Source: Burkholderiales bacterium (lineage in GTDB: Bacteria > Pseudomonadota > Gammaproteobacteria > Burkholderiales > SG8-41). From it: 64,000 bases of DNA. The stretch lies in contig JAHCAG010000014.1 in assembly GCA_019635015.1 (NCBI GenBank), positions 18,234 to 82,233 of the forward strand, given 5' to 3'. The notes under the pieces are model-generated. The model was given only the letters and a program-made list of their open reading frames with translations, did no database searches and was not told where the DNA came from. The position numbers and the translations under genes were made by a program. This document shows, piece after piece, positions 45,624-54,203 of this stretch (position 1 is its first letter; every line of letters begins with the position of its first letter).

Positions 45624-46682
45624 ATGCGCTTCGACCTGTTTTACGAACTGGCACTGCCCGCGCACGACCCGCGCGGCGAAACCGCGCTCTACGCCGACGT
45701 CCTCGCCGAGATCGCGCTCGCCGACGAACTCGGCTACGGCTGCGCCTGGCTGGTCGAGCACCATTTCATGCGCGCCTACTCACATGCCTCGAAGCCGGAA
45801 ATCCTGCTCGGCGCCGCCGCCGCGCGCAGCGCGCGCATCCGCCTCGGCCACGCCATCATCCCGCTGCCGCTGCACCACCCCGTGCATGTCGCCGAACGCG
45901 TGGCGACACTCGACGCGCTGTCGGGAGGCCGGCTGGAGGTCGGCATCGGCCGCGGCTTCTCGCCGCTCGAGTACGCCGTGTTCGGCGGCGACATGGCGGA
46001 CAGCCGCGCGCTGGCCGAAGAAAGCCTGGCCGTGCTGCGCGCCTCGTTCCGCCCGGAGCCGCTGCGCCATCGCGGCGCCCGCTACGCGTTCGACGGCCTC
46101 GACATCGTCCCGCGCGTCGTGCAGCAGCCGCACCCGCCGCTGTGGACCGCCGCGGTCAGCCCCGAAACCTGGGACTGGGCGGCGGCGCAGCAGCTCGGCG
46201 TGCTCGCCGGCCCGTTCAAGCCCTGGTTCATGGTCGAGCAGGACCTGCGGCGCTACCGGAAGGCATGGACGCATGCCGCCGCGCCGCGCACGGGCATGAC
46301 CCTGGGCGTGCTGTGCCTCGCCGACGGCGCGCGCGCGCAGGCGCTGGCGCGCGACGCCTTCCGCTGGTTCTACGGCGAGCTCTACAGAACCACGCTGCCG
46401 GTGCTGGAGAAGCTGTATCCGGGCTACGAACACCTGCACGAGCTGGGCCGCTTCCGCAGCCTGATGAAACTCGGCGTCAACCTCGGCCTCACCGACTTCG
46501 CCGGCCTCACCGTGGTCGGCACGCCGGAAGAATGCATCGCCCGGCTGCGCAAGTACCAGGCGGCCGGCGTCACGCACATCCTCTGCGCCTTCGGCGCCGG
46601 CGCCGTCGACACCGCCACCGTGCGCGAATCGATGACCCTGTTCGCGCGCGAAGTGATGCCGGCATTCGCGGCCGGCGCGTGA
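45624..46682 (+). CDS. LLM-class (luciferase-like) flavin-dependent oxidoreductase
   Basis: 352 residues, TIM-barrel. Typical: W-L-V-E-H-H-F near residue 42, I-P-L-P-L-H-H-P-V-H-V-A-E-R-V-A-T-L-D-A-L-S-G-G-R and G-I-G-R-G, where F420- or FMN-dependent members bind the cofactor. In a betaproteobacterium FMN is the likely cofactor. Substrate unknown. Followed after 18 bp by the SDR gene, so probably co-transcribed. Confidence 0.88.
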   Translation: MRFDLFYELALPAHDPRGETALYADVLAEIALADELGYGCAWLVEHHFMRAYSHASKPEILLGAAAARSARIRLGHAIIPLPLHHPVHVAERVATLDALSGGRLEVGIGRGFSPLEYAVFGGDMADSRALAEESLAVLRASFRPEPLRHRGARYAFDGLDIVPRVVQQPHPPLWTAAVSPETWDWAAAQQLGVLAGPFKPWFMVEQDLRRYRKAWTHAAAPRTGMTLGVLCLADGARAQALARDAFRWFYGELYRTTLPVLEKLYPGYEHLHELGRFRSLMKLGVNLGLTDFAGLTVVGTPEECIARLRKYQAAGVTHILCAFGAGAVDTATVRESMTLFAREVMPAFAAGA

Positions 46683-46700
46683 CGGATACATGAGGGACGC

Positions 46701-47612
46701 ATGAGGATCCTGGTCACCGGCTCCAGCGCGAGCCTCGCCCATGCGCTGCTGCCGCGGCTGTGCGCCGAACCGGCGGTCGCGCAGGTCACCGGCGTCGATT
46801 TGCGCGGGCCGCATTTCGCGCACCCGAAATTCCGCGCGCTGCGGGCGGATTTCCGCGACGGCCAGGTCGGCGGGCTGCTGTCCGGACACGACGCGCTGGT
46901 GCACATGGCCTATGTCGTGCTGCGCGGACACCTGCGCGCGGAAGCGATGCGCGAAATCAACGTCGACGCCAGCCTGCGCCTGCTGCAGGCCGCGCAGGCC
47001 GCCGGCGTGAAGCGCATCATCCACCTGTCGAGCGCCGCGGTGTACGGCAGCGGCCGCGATCTCGACGAGCATGCCCCGCTCGCGCCGCTGCGCGGCTTCT
47101 GCTACGGCATGCACAAGGCGGAACTCGAGCAGCAGATCGAACGGTCGGTGCCGGAATGCCTGCGCCTGCGTCCCCACGTCATCCTCGGCCCGCACGCCCA
47201 GCCGGTGCTGCGGCAGATCCTGGATTTCCCGGCCTTCCTGCGGCTCGACGATCCCCAGCCCGAGCTGCAATGCGTGCACGAGGACGACGTCGCCGGCGCC
47301 GTCGCCGCCGGCCTGCTGCGGAATGTCCGCGGGCCCTTCAACCTCGCCGCCGGCGACCGCTGGACGCTGCGCGAGGTGATGCGCGGGCGGCACGCGCGCT
47401 GCCTGCCGCTGCCGCCGGGCATCGCCCGCGCCGGACTCGTGCTGGCCCACGGCCTCAGCGGCTGGGGCGGCGAACCGGGATGGCTGGAGGGATTGCGCCA
47501 CACGCTGACGCTGGATTGCCGGCGCGCGGAACGCGAACTCGGCTGGCGGCCCGCCCATACCGCAGCGCAGACGCTGGCAGCGACCGGCGGAAAAACCGCT
47601 AGCGCAGCCTGA
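46701..47612 (+). CDS. NAD-dependent epimerase/dehydratase family protein, degenerate Gly motif
   Basis: 303 residues, extended SDR fold with V-T-G-S-S-A-S-L-A in place of T-G-x-x-G-x-x-G, so two of the three glycines are lost. Later elements remain: L-V-H-M-A, the catalytic S-S-A-A-V-Y-G and Y-G-M-H-K. The C-terminus resembles sugar-nucleotide epimerases. Cofactor binding may be weakened or altered. Overlaps the convergent AurF-type gene by 14 bases. Confidence 0.8.
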   Translation: MRILVTGSSASLAHALLPRLCAEPAVAQVTGVDLRGPHFAHPKFRALRADFRDGQVGGLLSGHDALVHMAYVVLRGHLRAEAMREINVDASLRLLQAAQAAGVKRIIHLSSAAVYGSGRDLDEHAPLAPLRGFCYGMHKAELEQQIERSVPECLRLRPHVILGPHAQPVLRQILDFPAFLRLDDPQPELQCVHEDDVAGAVAAGLLRNVRGPFNLAAGDRWTLREVMRGRHARCLPLPPGIARAGLVLAHGLSGWGGEPGWLEGLRHTLTLDCRRAERELGWRPAHTAAQTLAATGGKTASAA

Positions 47613-48450
47613 AGCCGCAGCCTTCCAGCAGATGCAGCGTCGGCGCGAGGCGTTCGCGGACGAAAGCCTGCCGCGCCGGATTGCGCAGGGCCATCCGCCG
47701 CCAGCGCTCGCCGTGGGCCAGCCCCGACAGCTCGTAGAATTGCGGCGGCGGCAGGTAGAACACCTGCGCGTACTGGCGGACCAGCAGCCGCAGCAGCGGA
47801 CTGAGCAGCGCCGGCACTGCACGCGGCAGCGCGGACAGGGCCGCCTCCAGCTGCGCGCGCGCCGCCGCGATGTGGCGCGCCTCGTCGATGCAGTGCACGG
47901 TGCAGATGTCGCGGACCGCCGGATTGACGCCGTCGATCGCGCGCAGGTGGCGGTTGAACTTGTCCGGCACGTCCTCGGCGACCACCGTCGCCGCCCAGAA
48001 CAGCACGCCGCCGGCCGGCGCCCGGCGCGCCAGCCAGTCGGCCGCGCGCGGCGGCTGCCAGGCGTCGGCGGGCACTTCCAGACCCGCCGCCTCGATGGCG
48101 CGCAGGAACATCAGGCTGTGTCCGGCCTCCTCGCGCATCTCGTGCAGGAAATACTGGTATTCCGTCCGTGCCAGCCGCGCCGACAGGCGTTGCGACAGGC
48201 GCTGCATGAACACGCGCTCCAGCCACAGTCCGGCGCACATCACGTTGATGAATTCGTACTGCGACAGCCGCCGCCGCACATCCGGCGCCAGATCCCCGTA
48301 GGCGGCGAGGCCGTGCAGGGAAAGCGCGGATTCGGGCAGCCAGAACGCATCCGCGTCGAGCCGCGCCCAGTCGACGGCCGCCAGCGGGTCGCGATACCGC
48401 CGGCTGTTCTCGGACAGCTGGCGCAGCAGCGCGTGGTCGGCGTTTTGCAT
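47599..48450 (-). CDS. AurF-type diiron oxygenase
   Basis: 283 residues, all helical. Metal-ligand motifs fit p-aminobenzoate N-oxygenase AurF: E-A-G-H in R-E-E-A-G-H-S, then A-E-D-V-P-D, then H-C-I-D-E-A-R-H, with the same spacings as AurF Glu136/His139, Glu196 and His223/Glu227/His230 (numbers recalled). A further glutamate upstream lies in Y-E-F or L-E-R-V. It would use a diiron site to oxidise an amine or aromatic substrate. The ATG at 48450 is chosen over a longer frame upstream. Convergent with the SDR gene. Confidence 0.8.
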   Translation of the reverse strand: MQNADHALLRQLSENSRRYRDPLAAVDWARLDADAFWLPESALSLHGLAAYGDLAPDVRRRLSQYEFINVMCAGLWLERVFMQRLSQRLSARLARTEYQYFLHEMREEAGHSLMFLRAIEAAGLEVPADAWQPPRAADWLARRAPAGGVLFWAATVVAEDVPDKFNRHLRAIDGVNPAVRDICTVHCIDEARHIAAARAQLEAALSALPRAVPALLSPLLRLLVRQYAQVFYLPPPQFYELSGLAHGERWRRMALRNPARQAFVRERLAPTLHLLEGCGFRLR

Positions 48451-48537
48451 GGAAAGATTATAAGACCGGCGCCGGGGCCGCGGCATGCGCCGCCGGCGCT
48501 GTTTACCCCCGGAGGAGTTTCGGCTAAGTTACGCCGC

Positions 48538-49260
48538 ATGTCAGCGCCCGCATTGCACATCCACCAGTTGTGCAAATCCTATGGCAAGACCGTCGCGCTG
48601 GCCGAAGTGTCGCTCGACATCGCGGACGGCGAGTTTTTCGGGCTGGTCGGCGCCAACGGCGCGGGCAAGACCACGCTGGTCAAATGCGCCCTCGACTTCT
48701 GCGACATCCAGTCCGGCCGCATCGAGATCTTCAGCACCCCGCACCGTGAAACCGCGGCGCGCGGCCGGCTCGCCTTCCTGCCCGAACGCTTCACGCCGCC
48801 CCATTACCTGAGCGGCCGCGATTTCCTGCGTTATCTCGCCGAACTGCACCGGCAGACTTACGACGAAAAACGGGCAAGGTCCATGCTGGAAGCGCTGGAA
48901 CTCGATGCCGGGGCGCTCGACAAGCCGGCGCGCGCCTACTCCAAGGGAATGACGCAGAAACTCGGGCTGGCCGCCTGCCTGCTCGCCGACAAGGACCTGC
49001 TGATTCTCGACGAACCCACCAGCGGGCTGGATCCGAGGGCGCGGGCGCTGCTCAAGCAGGAACTGCGCCGCCAGCATGAATCCGGAAAAACCGTGCTGAT
49101 GACCACGCACGCCCTGCACGATGTCGGCGAAATGTGCGGCCGCATGGCCGTCGTCGACCGCGGCCGGCTGCTGTTCGCGGGCGCGCCCGCCGAATTCATC
49201 CGCCGCCACGGCGCGGCCGATCTCGAACAGGCCTATCTCGCCTGCGTCGCGGGACCGTGA
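48538..49260 (+). CDS. lone ABC transporter ATPase
   Basis: 240 residues: Walker A G-A-N-G-A-G-K-T-T, Walker B L-L-I-L-D-E-P-T-S-G-L-D and H-loop T-T-H-A-L are intact, but the signature reads Y-S-K-G-M instead of L-S-G-G-Q. No permease gene is next to it. GGAGGAG is 16 bases before the ATG at 48538, far for a ribosome-binding site. The resemblance is to CcmA/NatA/GldA-type exporter ATPases; the membrane partner must lie elsewhere. Confidence 0.85.
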   Translation: MSAPALHIHQLCKSYGKTVALAEVSLDIADGEFFGLVGANGAGKTTLVKCALDFCDIQSGRIEIFSTPHRETAARGRLAFLPERFTPPHYLSGRDFLRYLAELHRQTYDEKRARSMLEALELDAGALDKPARAYSKGMTQKLGLAACLLADKDLLILDEPTSGLDPRARALLKQELRRQHESGKTVLMTTHALHDVGEMCGRMAVVDRGRLLFAGAPAEFIRRHGAADLEQAYLACVAGP

Positions 49261-49388
49261 ACCGCGCCGTTTCCCGGGCATCGCCAATCTGGCACAATGG
49301 GCCGCAATGCCCAGTAATTTCAGCGGGTTAGTAAGCAAACCAGCCCAAGCGAATCAGTCAATCCTCCGGTGATTTCCCGGAACACCCC

Positions 49389-50828
49389 ATGGCCAACCCG
49401 GCAAAACCCGAACTGCTGATCGTCGACGACGACCCCGCGATTACCGACACGCTGGGCTACGTGCTGGGCGGCGACTTCGACGTGCGCACTGCGGAATCGC
49501 GCGACCACGCCAAGGCGCTGCTGCGGCAGATGGACGCGCCGCCGCAGCTCGCGCTGATCGACCTCGGCCTGCCGCCGCGGCCGCACCGTCCCGACGAGGG
49601 ATTCCAGCTGATCGCCGAACTGATCGCCGCCGCGCCGGCGATGAAAATCATCGTGCTCTCCGGCCAGAACGACGAGGCCAACGCGCGCCATGCGCGCACG
49701 CTGGGCGCCATCGATTTCGTCGCCAAGCCGGCCGATCCGGCGCGGCTGAAGGCGCTGCTGCTGCAGGCGCTCAGCGTCACCGCGGCGGAAACCGGCGTCT
49801 CCGTCTCCGGCCTGCTCGGCAACAGCCCGCCGATGCAGAAGCTGCGCGAACAGATCACGCAGTTTTCAGACGCCCCGTTTCCGGTGCTGATCGAAGGTGA
49901 ATCCGGCAGCGGCAAGGAGCTGGTGGCCCAGGGCCTGCACCGGCAGAGCCGCCGCGCCGGCAAACCCTTCCTCGCGCTGAACTGCGCGGCGATCTCGCCG
50001 ACGCTGGTCGAGCCCACGCTGTTCGGCTACGCCAAGGGCGCCTTCACCGGCGCGGTCACCGCGCGCGCCGGCTATTTCGAGGATGCCGTCGATTCGACGC
50101 TGTTCCTCGACGAGATCGGCGAGCTGCCGCTGGAACTGCAGGCCAAGCTGCTGCGGGTGCTCGAAAACGGCGAATTCCAGCGCGTCGGCGAAACCCAGAG
50201 CCGCGTTTCCAACGCCCGCGTGGTCGCGGCGACCAACCGCGACATGCGCAGCGAAATCCGCCATGGCCGCTTCCGCGCCGACCTCTATCACCGGCTGTCG
50301 GTGTTCACCATCGGCATGCCCTCGCTGCGCGACCTCGGCGGCGACAAGATCCTGCTGCTCGACCACTACCGCCAGTTCTACGCAACGCAGATCGGCGCCC
50401 GCCCCTTCGAGCTGGACGCGGAGGCGCAGCGGCTGTGGAGCGACTATGCCTTTCCCGGCAACGTGCGCGAGCTGCGCAACATCGTGATCCGGCTGTGCAC
50501 CAAGTACGGCGGCACGCAGATCACCCCGGCGCTGCTGCAGGCCGAGCTCGACCGCGAAAGCCTGGCGCCGGCGGTCAGCGGCATGCCGACCCCGGCGGAT
50601 GACAGCGTGCTGCTCGACTCGGCGCGCCGACAGCTCGAATGCGACCCTGATTTCCGGCTCGACGACGTGCTCAAGCGCTGGGAACGCGGCTTCATCGAGG
50701 CCGCACTGGCGCTGACCAATGGCAACCTGTCGCAGGCCGCGAAACGGCTCGGCGTGCACCGCACCACGCTCTACAGCCGGATGCAGACCCGCGACGAGGC
50801 AGGCGGCAACAAGGGCGAGGACAAATAG
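49389..50828 (+). CDS. sigma-54-dependent response regulator heading the pilus operon
   Basis: 479 residues. Receiver domain with D-D-D (13-15), phosphoacceptor Asp58 (I-D-L-G-L-P-P) and Lys in F-V-A-K-P; AAA+ domain with Walker A G-E-S-G-S-G-K-E, the sigma-54-contact loop G-A-F-T-G-A, and Walker [12 protein letters not shown]-terminal Fis-type helix-turn-helix [15 protein letters not shown]. Resembles PrsR-type regulators linked to PEP-CTERM systems and NtrC-family activators. Two bases before the ATPase gene. The kinase at the window end may be its partner. Confidence 0.93.
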   Translation: MANPAKPELLIVDDDPAITDTLGYVLGGDFDVRTAESRDHAKALLRQMDAPPQLALIDLGLPPRPHRPDEGFQLIAELIAAAPAMKIIVLSGQNDEANARHARTLGAIDFVAKPADPARLKALLLQALSVTAAETGVSVSGLLGNSPPMQKLREQITQFSDAPFPVLIEGESGSGKELVAQGLHRQSRRAGKPFLALNCAAISPTLVEPTLFGYAKGAFTGAVTARAGYFEDAVDSTLFLDEIGELPLELQAKLLRVLENGEFQRVGETQSRVSNARVVAATNRDMRSEIRHGRFRADLYHRLSVFTIGMPSLRDLGGDKILLLDHYRQFYATQIGARPFELDAEAQRLWSDYAFPGNVRELRNIVIRLCTKYGGTQITPALLQAELDRESLAPAVSGMPTPADDSVLLDSARRQLECDPDFRLDDVLKRWERGFIEAALALTNGNLSQAAKRLGVHRTTLYSRMQTRDEAGGNKGEDK

Positions 50829-50830
50829 CC

Positions 50831-52303
50831 GTGTATTACGAGCACTTCGGCCTCAGCGAGGCGCCGTTCAGGATCACCCCGAACACCGACTTTTTCTTCG
50901 GCGGCGGCAACCGTGGCCCGATCCTCGAAGCGCTGATCTACGCCATCACCCAGGGCGAGGGCATCGTCAAGGTCACGGGCGAGGTCGGCAGCGGCAAGAC
51001 GATGCTCTGCAGCATGCTGCAGACGCGGCTGCCCGCCCACGTGGAAACGGTCTATCTCGCCAACCCCAGCGTCTCCCCCGGGGAAATCCTCCACGCCATC
51101 GCCTTCGAGCTCCAGCTCGACATCCCGCGCGACGCCAGCCGGCTCGCCGTGATGCACGCCATCCAGGATCACCTGCTGAAGCGCCACGCCGAGGGCAAGC
51201 GCGTGGTGCTGTTCGTCGAGGAATCCCAGGGCATGCCGATCGCCACCCTCGAGGAAATCCGCCTGCTGTCGAACCTCGAAACCAAGTCCGACAAGCTGCT
51301 GCAGATCGTGCTCTTCGGCCAGCCCGAGCTCGATGACAATCTGCGCGAAAACAGCATCCGCCAGCTGAAGGAGCGCATCACCCACAGCTTCCGGCTGGAA
51401 CCGCTGACCGCGGCGGAAACCCGCGAATACCTGATGTTCCGCCTGCGCGCCGCCGGTTACCGCGGCCCCGACCTGTTCACAGACGGCATCATCCGCGAAA
51501 TCGCCCGAGTCTCCGGCGGCCTGACCCGCCGCATCAACCTGATCACCGACAAGGCGCTGCTGGCGGCGTTTTCCGAGAACACCCACAGCATCCGCCAGAA
51601 ACACCTCGACGCCGCGATCCGCGACAGCGAATTCGCGCAGAACCAGCGTCCGGCCGGCAAGCAGGCGAGATGGCTCCAGGGCGCGTTGCTGGTGGTCACC
51701 GGCATGGTCGCCGGTGCCGCCATTTTTGCGCTCGCCGGCAGGAACAACACTCCGGCGCCCGTCGCAGCCGATCCCGTGGCGACAGCGCCTGCCGTCGCAG
51801 CAACACCATCCCCGGCATCGGCGCCGGTTTCACCCGAGCATGACGATTCCACAAAAAATACTTTAAAATCAAATGCTTATATTGAACCCTCTGCGGCGAT
51901 GACTAAACCATCGGCCGAGCCGGCCACCGCGCCAACAACAGCCACCGAAGCATCGCCGCCCACCGGCTCCCTGCTGGAGGCCCGCCTCGCCGCAACCAGC
52001 GCCTGGCTCGACAGCGCCAAACCCCGGACCTACACCATCCAGCTGATGGGTTCGAGCGACGATCAACAGCTTAACCATCACCTCAAATTTCTCTCTAACA
52101 TCATTGAAATTAATAGCCTTTTTGTGTATCGTACGATTGCAAAAGGTGCGCCGGCACTGACTGTAGTCTGGGGCAGTTTCGATAGCCAGAGCGAAGCCCG
52201 CGAGGCAATGGCAAAATTACCGCCATCGCTGAAGGCTTACCGGCCGTTGCTGCGCACCGTGCAGGGGATCAAGACTGAAGTCCGGGACCGGAAAACGTCG
52301 TGA
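50831..52303 (+). CDS. mshM: ExeA/MshM-like AAA+ ATPase with C-terminal SPOR-like domain
   Basis: 490 residues. Start Y-Y-E-H-F-G-L-S-E-A-P-F is the ExeA/MshM hallmark; Walker A G-E-V-G-S-G-K-T, Walker B V-V-L-F-V-E-E-S and sensor L-F-G-Q-P-E-L follow. A membrane helix near residue 280 (A-L-L-V-V-T-G-M-V-A-G-A-A) is followed by an Ala/Pro/Thr linker and a C-terminal domain Y-T-I-Q-L-M-G-S ... V-W-G-S-F-D-S that looks like SPOR, a peptidoglycan-binding fold. ExeA partners insert secretins by crossing the cell wall. GTG start at 50831. Confidence 0.88.
   Translation: MYYEHFGLSEAPFRITPNTDFFFGGGNRGPILEALIYAITQGEGIVKVTGEVGSGKTMLCSMLQTRLPAHVETVYLANPSVSPGEILHAIAFELQLDIPRDASRLAVMHAIQDHLLKRHAEGKRVVLFVEESQGMPIATLEEIRLLSNLETKSDKLLQIVLFGQPELDDNLRENSIRQLKERITHSFRLEPLTAAETREYLMFRLRAAGYRGPDLFTDGIIREIARVSGGLTRRINLITDKALLAAFSENTHSIRQKHLDAAIRDSEFAQNQRPAGKQARWLQGALLVVTGMVAGAAIFALAGRNNTPAPVAADPVATAPAVAATPSPASAPVSPEHDDSTKNTLKSNAYIEPSAAMTKPSAEPATAPTTATEASPPTGSLLEARLAATSAWLDSAKPRTYTIQLMGSSDDQQLNHHLKFLSNIIEINSLFVYRTIAKGAPALTVVWGSFDSQSEAREAMAKLPPSLKAYRPLLRTVQGIKTEVRDRKTS
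51853..51885 (-). repeat. AT-rich dispersed element, copy E, inside the mshM-like gene
   Basis: On the minus strand ATATAAGCATTTGATTTTAA, then AGTATTTTTT. It keeps the AAG-C/T-ATTTGATTTTA core with changes. On the plus strand it is read as T-K-N-T-L-K-S-N-A-Y-I in the linker of the ExeA-like protein, an odd insertion of asparagine-lysine residues in an Ala/Pro-rich stretch. Confidence 0.5.
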
Positions 52304-52367
52304 GTACTGGTGAACTCCGGAATCCGCAGTGCAGGCTTAACCAAAAACACCCGGAAGCAAGGGGAAA

Positions 52368-54203
52368 ATGATCAACATGTTTGAGCGGTGGCCCGACAGC
52401 AGGTCCGCAACCCTGGCGCTTGTCGCCGTGAGCCTGCTGACGGTGAACGGATGCGCAAACATCCGCCCCAATGTGCCGCAATCCGAAGGGCATATCGTTG
52501 CACCAGTAACCAAACCCCAGACCACAGAGACCATTCCGCCACCCGCAAGAGTGTCTACGCTGGTGCCTCCGCCAGCGCCCCATGTTAAACCCCAGACCTA
52601 CAGCGTTGTAGTAACTGATGTCCCAGTTAAGGAATTGCTGTTCGCTCTTGCCAGAGACACAAAACAAAATATTGATATTCATTCTGGATTAACTGGCCTC
52701 GTAAGCCTGAACGCAATTAACGAAACGTTACCCGCAATCCTTGAAAGAATTTCGAAGCAGGTAAACATCCGCTACAGGACCGAGGGCAACACAATAATCG
52801 TGTCGCCCGACACTCCGTACACCAAAACATATCGCATCGATTACGTAAACATGACCAGAAACTCCAGCTCAATTACGAGCATGTCTGGTCAAATCGGTGG
52901 TTCTGGATCGCAGACTGCCCCTGGGCAAGCCAGCCAAACCGCAACAGCACAACAATCAACGACCTCAGTATCGACAATCTCTGCAAATGATTTTTGGAAA
53001 ACACTAGAGAGCACCCTTAAGGCGATTCTCACGTCTTCCGTCCAACTCACGCGGCAAGAAAAAGCAGAAAATCTTGAGATCTACCGTCAAGAACAGCAGA
53101 TTAGGTTAGAAGAAGCGCGGGCCAAGGTGGCCGCCACTTCAGCAGCGGCAACATCAAACTCAAGAAGCTTGGCCGCCCCCGACACCGGAATTCGTACCGC
53201 GCTGTCCGCACAAAGCAATTTGAGTTCCGTTGGCAGTGACGTAATCGTTAATCCGATATCCGGAACGATCACGGTTACCGCCAACGAGGCTCAGCACAAC
53301 TTAATACAAAGCTACCTTGATCAAGTTCAAAGTTCTGCGCAGCGTCAGGTCTTAATCGAAGCCACCATCGTCGAAGTAAAACTGTCCGATCAATATCAAG
53401 CAGGCATTGATTGGAGCAGGCTTGCGGTAACCGGCGGCATTACCTTTCAACAATCCTTGTTGGCAGGGAGACTCGGGACAGCCCCGTCATTCGCAATTGG
53501 TTACGTAAACCCAAACTCAGATGTTGGAAACATAACTGGTGCCGTTAGATTGCTGCAGCAATTCGGGAATACTCAAGTGCTATCAAGTCCAAAATTGATG
53601 GCAATGAACAATCAAACCGCCCTGCTCAAAGTGGTGGACGATGTAGTCTATTTCCGTATTACTGCACAGCCTGCAATTCTTTTGTCGGGGACTACTGGGG
53701 GCTCTCAAACCACCTTCACGACAACCCCGGAAACGCTTGAGGTAGGACTCGTTATGAGTCTGACGCCACAAATCAACGAGAGCGGGCGTGTAATGCTTGG
53801 TGTTAGGCCTAGCATTACCAGACTGCTAGGGTTCGTTAACGACCCGAATCCTGCCTTAGCGGCCGCAAACATTGTGAGTAGAGTGCCGCAGCTCCAGAAG
53901 CGCGAAATGGAATCAATTTTGCAGGTTGGAAGTGGTCAAACGGTAATTCTCGGCGGATTAATGCAAGACACTGCGCAGCGTAATCGTGATTTCCTGCCAG
54001 GAATAGGGAACCCCATCAACACTGGCCCAATAAGCGATCTCTTCGGGTTTCGTGACGAGCAAGCAAACAAAACAGAGCTAGTAATATTTCTACGGCCCAC
54101 TGTGGTATCTAATCCATCGCTGGACAGCGATGAGCTGAGATTCTTCCAGCGCTTCCTGCCGCAAGCCGAGCCCGCCGCGCCCGCCCCCAAACCCGCGCCA
54201 TGA
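52368..54203 (+). CDS. mshL: MshL-type secretin (lipoprotein)
   Basis: 611 residues. Lipobox V-N-G-C near residue 29, N-terminal N-domain (V-V-V-T-D-V-P-V-K-E-L-L-F-A-L-A), a Ser/Gln-rich loop, then the secretin core V-L-I-E-A-T-I-V-E-V, L-S-S-P-K-L, L-Q-V-G-S-G-Q-T-V-I-L-G-G-L and T-E-L-V-I-F-L-R-P. It forms the outer-membrane channel. The gene is visibly AT-richer than its neighbours, from about 52060 to 54120, while its last 25 codons and all flanks are GC-rich. Confidence 0.95.
   Translation: MINMFERWPDSRSATLALVAVSLLTVNGCANIRPNVPQSEGHIVAPVTKPQTTETIPPPARVSTLVPPPAPHVKPQTYSVVVTDVPVKELLFALARDTKQNIDIHSGLTGLVSLNAINETLPAILERISKQVNIRYRTEGNTIIVSPDTPYTKTYRIDYVNMTRNSSSITSMSGQIGGSGSQTAPGQASQTATAQQSTTSVSTISANDFWKTLESTLKAILTSSVQLTRQEKAENLEIYRQEQQIRLEEARAKVAATSAAATSNSRSLAAPDTGIRTALSAQSNLSSVGSDVIVNPISGTITVTANEAQHNLIQSYLDQVQSSAQRQVLIEATIVEVKLSDQYQAGIDWSRLAVTGGITFQQSLLAGRLGTAPSFAIGYVNPNSDVGNITGAVRLLQQFGNTQVLSSPKLMAMNNQTALLKVVDDVVYFRITAQPAILLSGTTGGSQTTFTTTPETLEVGLVMSLTPQINESGRVMLGVRPSITRLLGFVNDPNPALAAANIVSRVPQLQKREMESILQVGSGQTVILGGLMQDTAQRNRDFLPGIGNPINTGPISDLFGFRDEQANKTELVIFLRPTVVSNPSLDSDELRFFQRFLPQAEPAAPAPKPAP

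Noticed and set aside
49290..49308. Possible sigma-54 promoter TGGCAC...GC ahead of the sigma-54 regulator gene
   Set aside because: The GG and GC elements are one base too far apart and the TTGC box is not conserved; sigma-54 spacing is strict.
49389..50828. PEP-CTERM/exosortase link suggested by the PrsR-like regulator
   Set aside because: No PEP-CTERM protein, exosortase or PrsK with membrane helices is visible; the neighbouring genes are pilus parts.
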